NCBI GenBank assembly: GCA_013151785.1
Contig: JAADHP010000221.1
Location: forward strand, 1-16,830
Source of the DNA: Nitrospirota bacterium
Lineage (GTDB): Bacteria; Nitrospirota; Thermodesulfovibrionia; Thermodesulfovibrionales; JdFR-85
Length of the DNA: 16,830 nucleotides
Reading direction: 5' to 3'
The notes under the pieces: generated by a model
Databases searched by the model: none
Told to the model about the DNA's origin: nothing
Seen by the model: only the letters and a program-made list of their open reading frames with translations
Part shown: piece after piece, positions 11,754-16,830 of the stretch
Position numbering within the stretch: the stretch's first letter is position 1
Layout of the letters: the number at the start of each line of letters is the position of its first letter
Position numbers and translations under genes: made by a program

Positions 11754-12789
11754 TACAAGGAAACTCCAGGAATATCTGGAAGACCGCTTTGGACATGTAA
11801 GAGTTGTGGAGTGTAAACGTCTTGGCGCAGGGGTACATGGAACAGGATTTTCCCTTATTATCGAAACCACAAAGGGTATTCAGAGATATGTGATAAAGGA
11901 TCTTGCTCCAGAAGGGCTTGGCCATGATTATCCTTCTGACAGGGCATCTGTGTTCTTGCTTGCCTATGATGAGTACGGGAAGCTTCCCAAACATGTAAAA
12001 CCCTTTGATGTAATTGCCCTGATGGATGACGGGTCTATAAAATCCATGGGAGGAGGGAAAGAGTATTTTCTTATCATGGAGATGGCAGATGGTACAAATT
12101 ATTTCGTAGACTTAGAGGCCATGAAGGAAAAAGACCACCTTGATGAAAAGGACCGAGAGAAGATAATCCTGATGGTGGAATATCTTTCCCATATACATGC
12201 TGTAAAAAAGGAATCACGGACACTTTACTGGAGAAAGATAAGGGACACCATCGGACATGGTGAATGTCTTATGGGGGTCTTTGATTCCTATCCTGATGGT
12301 CATGTGAGCTACGAGGAGATGGCAGAGATAGAGAAGATGGCAGTGGACTGGCGACCAGTATTAAAGAGATTGAGCCACAGGCTGTGTCAGATTCATGGTG
12401 ATTTTCATCCAGGAAATATCTGGTTCAAGGATGGTGACTTTGTACTGCTTGACCGCAGTCGCGGCCCCTGGGGTGATGGTGCTGATGATGTAACGGCCTT
12501 AACAATCAATTATATCTTCTACTCCATCATGTATCATGATAAAGTCACAGGTGCCTATGAAGAGGCATTAAATCTCTTTTATGATGAATACATTAGCAGA
12601 ACAGATGACAGGGAACTGCTAAAGGTGGTAGCGCCCTTTTATGCCTTCAGGGCTGCTGTTGTGGCCCATCCAGTGTTTTATCCTCAACTGAGACCTGAAC
12701 AGAGACAAATGGTGCTGAACCTTGCAAAGAATATATTGAGAGCAGAGGAGTTCAGGCCAAACCAGGTAAATGAGTATATCACAGGATAA
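11746..12789 (+). CDS. Aminoglycoside phosphotransferase-like small-molecule kinase
   Basis: The 347-residue protein follows the APH/choline-kinase fold. The N-lobe has a glycine-containing loop LGAGVHGTGFS (about 26-36) and a lysine in strand beta3 (YVIKDLAPEG, about 48-57). The C-lobe has the Brenner motif IHGDFHPGN with D219 and N224, and the metal-binding aspartate D236 in LLDRSRGPWGDGADDV. The family phosphorylates hydroxyl groups on small metabolites such as homoserine, choline, methylthioribose, fructosamine and hydroxylysine, and resistance enzymes are only one branch, so an antibiotic role is not implied. A long helical insert (about 120-215) precedes the catalytic loop. AGGAGG is placed six bases before the ATG. 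It is the last gene of the operon and converges with a leftward gene whose stop lies only six bases away. The substrate is unknown. Confidence 0.82.
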   Translation: MIDTRKLQEYLEDRFGHVRVVECKRLGAGVHGTGFSLIIETTKGIQRYVIKDLAPEGLGHDYPSDRASVFLLAYDEYGKLPKHVKPFDVIALMDDGSIKSMGGGKEYFLIMEMADGTNYFVDLEAMKEKDHLDEKDREKIILMVEYLSHIHAVKKESRTLYWRKIRDTIGHGECLMGVFDSYPDGHVSYEEMAEIEKMAVDWRPVLKRLSHRLCQIHGDFHPGNIWFKDGDFVLLDRSRGPWGDGADDVTALTINYIFYSIMYHDKVTGAYEEALNLFYDEYISRTDDRELLKVVAPFYAFRAAVVAHPVFYPQLRPEQRQMVLNLAKNILRAEEFRPNQVNEYITG

Positions 12790-12795
12790 GTTCTT

Positions 12796-12975
12796 TTATA
12801 GAATCTTGCCCTGACGTGCAAAAAACTCACTCAGGGCAAGCCTTACCACAGCACCACGAGACCACCTCTGGCCTGTCTCTTTTGAGTATTTCTCTGCATA
12901 CTCATCCAGTGCCTCAATGACCTCTTCCTCAAGGTACACCGTGGTCTTTATGAGTTTTTCATGCTCTTCCGACAT
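12796..12975 (-). CDS. Ribbon-helix-helix (CopG/Arc-type) DNA-binding protein
   Basis: This 59-residue protein fits the ribbon-helix-helix plan: a basic-polar beta strand LIKTTVYL (8-15), then helix A EEEVIEALDEYAEKYSKET and helix B SRGAVVRLALSEFFARQGK. Such proteins act as dimeric repressors and often as antitoxins, but no toxin gene is adjacent: the rightward neighbour is a transposase and the leftward neighbour is the kinase. The start is the ATG at 12975. A longer frame runs back to 13074 through the transposase element end and is unlikely. No Shine-Dalgarno precedes the ATG; a TATAAT lies only 12 bases upstream, so the transcript may be nearly leaderless. It converges with the kinase gene, separated by six bases. 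It may regulate itself or be an orphan left behind by the element insertion. Confidence 0.7.
   Translation of the reverse strand: MSEEHEKLIKTTVYLEEEVIEALDEYAEKYSKETGQRWSRGAVVRLALSEFFARQGKIL
12805..12840. repeat. Perfect 10-bp inverted repeat inside the 3' end of the RHH gene
   Basis: CTTGCCCTGA (12805-12814) pairs exactly with TCAGGGCAAG (12831-12840) around a 16-base loop. It lies 16 bases past the kinase stop codon, so it could stall or protect the rightward operon transcript, but it has no T-run and encodes part of the RHH protein. Function uncertain. Confidence 0.5.
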
Positions 12976-12987
12976 CCGACATGATAT

Positions 12988-12993
12988 ATTATA
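12988..12993 (-). promoter_or_regulatory. -10 hexamer candidate for the RHH gene
   Basis: A perfect TATAAT read leftward, 12 bases before the ATG at 12975. The expected -35 site (about 13011-13016) reads CCTATC, a poor match, and it straddles the left end of the transposase element (13015), so an original -35 may have been replaced. Confidence 0.35.
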
Positions 12994-13014
12994 ACACGGA
13001 CGAGTTTTAAGATA

Positions 13015-13923
13015 GGGGTCAGGTCTTGCTTTTTGCAGCTTTGATTTATTAAACTCTTCAAATGGCCAGACCATTGAGAATAGAATTTCCAGGCGCTGTA
13101 TACCATATCACTTCAAGAGGTAACGCCAAGCAAAATATCTTCTTAGATGAAAATGACTTCAAAGAATTTTTGGCTATACTTTGTCATGTAGTCAAACGAT
13201 ACAACTGGTTCTTGCACGCCTATTGCCTCATGAATAATCATTATCACCTGATTGTGGAAACTCCTGAGGGGAACCTGTCTATTGGTATGAGACAACTCAA
13301 CGGCATCTATACTCAAAGGTTCAACAAAAGACACCATAGGGTAGGACATCTTTTTCAGGGCAGGTTTAAGGCTATACTGGTAGACAAAGAGAGTTATTTA
13401 CTTGAACTATGTCGGTATATTGTTCTTAATCCTGTCAGGGCTGGATTAACTCGTGATCCCAATGAGTGGAAATGGAGTAGTTATAGGAGTACTATTGGTA
13501 AGACAAAACCAATTGAATGCCTTGGTATTAATTGGATACTCTCACAGTTTGGCCAAAATATCAGTGAGGCAAAGAGAGAATTTAGGAGATTTGTGAGGGC
13601 AGGAATTGGCGAATCACCTTTAAAGGAAGTGAAGGGACAGATTGTGCTTGGAAGAGATGATTTTGTGGAGAGGATAAAAGGCTTATTGAAAGAAAAGGAG
13701 CAGATAAAAGAGATACCGAAGATTCAACGATATTTTGCAAGACCTTCTTTGGAAGAAGTGTTAAAGGTAAAGAATAAGAAACAATTAGAAAAGAGAATCT
13801 ATGAAGCACATGTTAATTATGGGTATACCTTAAAAGAGATAGCCGACATGATAGATGTGCATTATTCTACTGTAAGCAGGATAGTGCAAAGAGTTGAATC
13901 TGCAAAAAGCAAGACCTGACCCC
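13015..13923 (+). mobile_element. RAYT-type single-gene element bounded by 24-bp perfect inverted repeats
   Basis: GGGGTCAGGTCTTGCTTTTT plus GCAG (13015-13038) is the exact reverse complement of 13900-13923. Between them lies one Y1/HUH transposase gene, and the right repeat overlaps its last codons and stop. REP-associated tyrosine transposases are usually found as single chromosomal genes flanked by short palindromic or inverted repeats; this matches that organisation. No target duplication was noticed. Perfect identity of the arms and an intact frame suggest that the unit is still under selection or arrived recently. Confidence 0.8.
13062..13919 (+). CDS. REP-associated tyrosine transposase (RAYT, Y1_Tnp/HUH family) with C-terminal HTH
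   Basis: The 285-residue protein begins MARPLRIEFPGAVYHITSRGN, the usual RAYT N-terminus. The HUH metal site is H60-Y61-H62 in MNNHYHLIVET. The region IYTQRFNKRHHRVGHLFQGRFKAI (82-105) and SYLLELCRYIVLNPVRAGL (111-129) follow the family pattern, and tyrosine candidates for the catalytic residue are Y83, Y112 and Y119. The C-terminal half is longer than in IS200 transposases and ends with a helix-turn-helix (GYTLKEIADMIDVHYSTVSRIVQRV, about 253-277). Such enzymes process hairpin-forming repeats as single-stranded DNA. The ATG lies 23 bases inside the left repeat and has no convincing Shine-Dalgarno, so expression may be low. The frame is intact, with stop codon TGA within the right inverted repeat. 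The gene sits between two outward-facing neighbours. Confidence 0.88.
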   Translation: MARPLRIEFPGAVYHITSRGNAKQNIFLDENDFKEFLAILCHVVKRYNWFLHAYCLMNNHYHLIVETPEGNLSIGMRQLNGIYTQRFNKRHHRVGHLFQGRFKAILVDKESYLLELCRYIVLNPVRAGLTRDPNEWKWSSYRSTIGKTKPIECLGINWILSQFGQNISEAKREFRRFVRAGIGESPLKEVKGQIVLGRDDFVERIKGLLKEKEQIKEIPKIQRYFARPSLEEVLKVKNKKQLEKRIYEAHVNYGYTLKEIADMIDVHYSTVSRIVQRVESAKSKT

Positions 13924-13930
13924 AAAGTAT

Positions 13931-13960
13931 TTGACAAAGACAAAAAAATATTTTTATTAT
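13931..13960 (+). promoter_or_regulatory. Promoter of the split glutamate synthase genes
   Basis: A perfect TTGACA (13931-13936), an 18-base spacer and TATTAT (13955-13960). The start should be near 13967, which gives a leader of about 104 bases. The leader holds a small hairpin at 14011-14032 (CTTTGGGG/CCTCAAAG, one G-T pair, 6-base loop). The -35 lies only eight bases beyond the right end of the RAYT element. Confidence 0.65.
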
Positions 13961-14070
13961 ATAAGACGGCAAAATATTACCTACTAAATCAAGCTTGAAA
14001 ACATTAATGGCTTTGGGGGAGAGACCTCAAAGTCATATTTAGTCATTAAAGCAATATCAGCGAGGAAGTT

Positions 14071-15198
14071 ATGTGCAGATTAGCGGCATTAACCTCAAAA
14101 GAATATATTTCGCCCATGGAGAATATCCTTGCTCTGGAGACAATGAAGGAAGGGCATGATGGTTCTGGTATGGGGTTGATTCTGAAAAATCTTGGTGGTG
14201 AATTTGAGGAGTTGAAAGACTATCCCATACTATCTGGCATATGCTCCAAGGACGGAGTTCATGCCCTTGATGATTATATGAATGATCTGGGTTTTCAGCT
14301 TCTTTATACCTGGACACCAAAGATCAAGCCCAAGAAGGGTGTTGAAAAAAGGGATTATTATTTTGCAAGGGTCTATGATTACCCTTCAGAGTACAAGGAC
14401 AAACCCTTTGAAGAGAAAGAGGAACTCCTCCTCAGAACCCGTATTGCCTTGAGAAAGATGGGAGAGGCTGATGAATCAATCATTGTATTTTCCTTCTATC
14501 CTGATATACTCACCCTTAAAGAGGTGGGTGATCCACTAACTCTGGGAGAGTTTTTTGGCCTTGAAAGCTCCTCTCTTAAGGCAAAGATAGTGTTTGCACA
14601 GGGTAGGCAGAATACCAATTATGCAATAAATCTCTATGCCTGTCATCCCTTTTTCATCCAGGGTTATGGTTCGATGACAAATGGAGAAAATACAGCATTT
14701 GTCCCCATACGGGAGTTTCTCATGAGCAGGGGGTTCCCGGGTTACATTGGTTATAACAGTGACAGTGAGGTGTTCACACATATTCTTCATTACATATGTA
14801 GAAGACTCAGACTTCCCTTAATCTATTATAAGGATGTTATCACACCACTTAAAAGCTCTGAGATTGAAAGACGGGAAGACAGGGATGTGGTAAGGTTTCT
14901 CAAGGTTTCTTTAAGACCCCTCTGTATAGATGGACCTAACTGTGTCATAGGTTTTTTGCCGGATGGCACCACCTTTATGGTACAGGATAGCAAGAAACTC
15001 CGCCCGGGTGTTGTTGGTGGAGTAAAGGGCAAGTATGGTCTTATGTCTGAAGAGTGCGGCCTTGACAGGGCTATCCCTGAGAGAGACCGCTCTCAGGATA
15101 TGTTTCCCATGAAGTATGACATGGTGATAGTTTCACCAGATGCCCAGGAGGTTAAGGTATGGAACCAGCTACAAGGTTGGACCAAAATCATCAATTAA
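14071..15198 (+). CDS. Glutamate synthase, stand-alone class II glutamine amidotransferase subunit
   Basis: The 375-residue protein starts MCRLAALTSKEY; after removal of the first methionine, Cys2 is the N-terminal nucleophile of class II (Ntn) glutaminases. Further Ntn-amidotransferase landmarks are EGHDGSGMG (27-35), HPFFIQGYGSMTNGEN (about 193-208) and GYNSDSEVF (about 228-236), which hold the glutamine-binding and oxyanion residues. The C-terminal third (PLCIDGPNCVIGFLPDGTTFMVQDSKKLRPGV) is typical of the glutamate synthase branch of this family. In most bacteria this domain is the N-terminus of the large GltB polypeptide; here it is a separate gene as in archaea and several anaerobic bacteria. 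It should release ammonia from glutamine for the next gene's FMN subunit. GAGGAA lies before the ATG. Its 3' end overlaps the next gene by 40 bases, so the two are coupled. Confidence 0.85.
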   Translation: MCRLAALTSKEYISPMENILALETMKEGHDGSGMGLILKNLGGEFEELKDYPILSGICSKDGVHALDDYMNDLGFQLLYTWTPKIKPKKGVEKRDYYFARVYDYPSEYKDKPFEEKEELLLRTRIALRKMGEADESIIVFSFYPDILTLKEVGDPLTLGEFFGLESSSLKAKIVFAQGRQNTNYAINLYACHPFFIQGYGSMTNGENTAFVPIREFLMSRGFPGYIGYNSDSEVFTHILHYICRRLRLPLIYYKDVITPLKSSEIERREDRDVVRFLKVSLRPLCIDGPNCVIGFLPDGTTFMVQDSKKLRPGVVGGVKGKYGLMSEECGLDRAIPERDRSQDMFPMKYDMVIVSPDAQEVKVWNQLQGWTKIIN

Positions 15199-16820
15199 CT
15201 ATAAAGGACTTTCCCTATATAGTACAGTGGAGAGATGACCGCTGCAAGCGCTGTGGTCGTTGTACAGCGGTCTGTCCCATGTTCTCCATAGAGCCTTCTG
15301 TGGTTGTCCAGAGGACAGTGGTCTCTGAAGGTCCTGCACCAGAGCCCAAGGCTGTAAGAAGGATTATAACAGTAATAAAACAATCTACAGATATCAATAG
15401 ATACTGTACTGGCTGTGGAACATGTACCCTTGTCTGTCCCAATGATGCAATCGAGCCACAGTATAACCCACAGCACAAATTTCTCTTTCATAAAAACCGT
15501 GGCGGACATCCCTACAGGCGTGGTGGAAGACGAAATGACCCTGCTCCTTCCACACTGGACAGACTGAAATTTACAAGAATCTCCATGTTGACTGACCCGG
15601 CCCTTGATGCTGGAAGGCATGAATTCAGGATAAGAACCTATCTTGGAAGGATACTGCCAGCAGAAGAACTACCTATTAAAACCGTGAATGGCAGGGTTGA
15701 GGTTGATACATCTACTGGAAAGTTTATACCTCCAGTAAGGGAGATATATCCTGTTATGATAGGCAGTATGTCTATTGGAGCACTATCGCCCAATATGTGG
15801 GAAGGTCTTGCCATGGGTATCACCTATCTTAATGAGGTTGAGGGAATGCCTGTGGTGATGTGTTCAGGTGAGGGTGGAATGCCTCCAAGGCTTCTCAAGT
15901 CGAGATTTATAAAATACTTTATACTACAGATTGCCTCTGGCTATTTTGGCTGGGATGAGATTGTCAGGGCAATTCCCCATATGGTGGAAGACCCCTGTGC
16001 CATTGAAATCAAATATGGTCAGGGTGCAAAACCAGGTGATGGTGGCCTGCTTATGGCTCATAAGGTGCTTAAATTGATAGCAGAGATCAGGGGTGTGCCC
16101 ATGGGTGTTGATCTTCCATCACCACCCACACACCAGACAAAGTACTCTATCGAGGAATCTGTGGCAAAGATGATCCAGTCCATGTCCATGGCATGGGGGT
16201 TCAGGGTGCCTGTGTATCCGAAGATTTCAGGCACACGTACAGCAAGGGCGGTTCTTAACAACCTTGTGAGGAATCCCTATGCAGCTGCCCTTTCAATAGA
16301 TGGCGAGGATGGTGGTACAGGTGCTGCATATAATGTCTCCATGGACAAGATGGGACATCCCATTGCATCAAATATAAGGGAGTGCTACCTTGATCTTGTT
16401 AAACAGGGCAGGCAGAATGAGCTTCCCCTTATTGCTGCTGGTGGTGTTGGTAAAACAGGAAATCTGGCAGCCAATGCAGCAGCCCTGTTCATGCTTGGTG
16501 CCTCAGCAGTATCCATAGGTAAGTATATCATGCAGGCTGCAGCAGGCTGTTTTGGAGATGAATACAACAGATGTAATGTCTGCAACCTTGGAAGGTGTCC
16601 AAGGGGTATAACCACTCAGGATCCTAAGTTATACAGAAGGCTTGATCCAGACAAGGTGGCAGAGCGTGTTGTGGAGGTCTTTAAGTCCATAGATGTGGAG
16701 TTGAGAAAGATATTTGCACCCATGGGCAGAAGTACAGAACTGCCCATTGGCATGTCAGATGGTCTCAGTGCAGATGACCCAGCAGTGGCTGAAAGACTCC
16801 AGATAAGTTATGCATGTTAA
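15159..16820 (+). CDS. Glutamate synthase FMN-binding subunit with N-terminal ferredoxin domain
   Basis: The 553-residue protein has two [4Fe-4S] motifs at its N-terminus: CKRCGRCTAVCP (29-40) and CTGCGTCTLVCP (83-94). These are joined to a glutamate synthase alpha/beta barrel with EIKYGQGAKPGDGGLL, GVDLPSPPTHQTKYSIEE and SIDGEDGGTGAAY, the FMN and 2-oxoglutarate binding signatures. A cysteine cluster near the C-terminal end (C472, C475, C480 in CNVCNLGRCPRG) matches the 3Fe-4S site of GltB. Role: reductive amination of 2-oxoglutarate by ammonia from the amidotransferase partner, with electrons possibly from ferredoxin through the built-in clusters. AGGAGG lies seven bases before the ATG at 15159, inside the end of the previous gene. 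Stop codon at 16818-16820. The third typical subunit, the GXGXG/GltB C-terminal domain, is not in the window and may follow at the right edge. Confidence 0.9.
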   Translation: MEPATRLDQNHQLTIKDFPYIVQWRDDRCKRCGRCTAVCPMFSIEPSVVVQRTVVSEGPAPEPKAVRRIITVIKQSTDINRYCTGCGTCTLVCPNDAIEPQYNPQHKFLFHKNRGGHPYRRGGRRNDPAPSTLDRLKFTRISMLTDPALDAGRHEFRIRTYLGRILPAEELPIKTVNGRVEVDTSTGKFIPPVREIYPVMIGSMSIGALSPNMWEGLAMGITYLNEVEGMPVVMCSGEGGMPPRLLKSRFIKYFILQIASGYFGWDEIVRAIPHMVEDPCAIEIKYGQGAKPGDGGLLMAHKVLKLIAEIRGVPMGVDLPSPPTHQTKYSIEESVAKMIQSMSMAWGFRVPVYPKISGTRTARAVLNNLVRNPYAAALSIDGEDGGTGAAYNVSMDKMGHPIASNIRECYLDLVKQGRQNELPLIAAGGVGKTGNLAANAAALFMLGASAVSIGKYIMQAAAGCFGDEYNRCNVCNLGRCPRGITTQDPKLYRRLDPDKVAERVVEVFKSIDVELRKIFAPMGRSTELPIGMSDGLSADDPAVAERLQISYAC

Positions 16821-16830
16821 TAACAGGTTT

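Noticed and set aside
11746..12789. Antibiotic resistance by aminoglycoside phosphotransferase
   Set aside because: The fold is shared by many metabolic kinases, and the operon context points to metabolism; nothing supports a resistance role.
12805..12840. Terminator for the four-gene operon
   Set aside because: The 10-bp stem has a 16-base loop and no T-run, so I list it only as an inverted repeat.
12796..12975. Toxin-antitoxin module
   Set aside because: The RHH protein resembles antitoxins, but no toxin-like gene lies on either side.
12976..13074. A 33-residue N-terminal extension of the RHH protein
   Set aside because: It would be translated through the left end of the RAYT element and the -10 hexamer; the ATG at 12975 gives a normal-length RHH protein.

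Overview
The window looks like chromosomal DNA from an AT-leaning Gram-negative bacterium with anaerobic or respiratory habits. Three things suggest this: an exported c-type cytochrome at the left edge, a glutamate synthase with built-in ferredoxin-type iron-sulfur motifs, and an archaeal-style split of that enzyme into separate glutaminase and FMN subunits. A Nitrospirota or Desulfobacterota member is my best guess from protein character alone; nothing here proves the taxon. I see no rRNA, tRNA, CRISPR array, prophage or plasmid functions.

Layout. Positions 1-1929 are read leftward: a 52-residue cysteine-pair protein (with its own promoter and terminator), a SAM methyltransferase, and the start of a multiheme cytochrome with a fibronectin-like segment. 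From 2127 the genes run rightward: a 70-residue unknown, a host-attachment/baeRF-family protein and a MalK/UgpC-type ABC ATPase. A new promoter then precedes a GT4 glycosyltransferase and an amylo-alpha-1,6-glucosidase, a pair that points to storage glucan metabolism. A strong terminator and a cluster of palindromes (7345-7536) separate these from a small membrane protein overlapping a membrane-anchored PAS histidine kinase. Next comes a tightly overlapping four-gene operon (9852-12789): creatininase-family amidohydrolase, isochorismatase-family hydrolase, histidine phosphatase and APH-like small-molecule kinase. A leftward ribbon-helix-helix gene, a complete RAYT (Y1/HUH transposase) unit with 24-bp perfect inverted ends, and the split glutamate synthase finish the window.

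The most unusual signal is non-coding. Two diverged copies of a 170-180 bp element (1431-1609 and 9572-9743), plus a decayed inverted fragment (about 1630-1690), share a closing stem of about 20 bp and internal hairpins. The stems differ in sequence between copies but stay paired within each copy, so there are compensatory changes in at least two stems. That suggests selection on a folded RNA or single-stranded DNA, or hairpin-templated correction. The second copy also carries a 38-bp tandem duplication. The second point of interest is the four-gene operon, whose combination of two hydrolases, a phosphatase and a kinase I cannot match to a known pathway.
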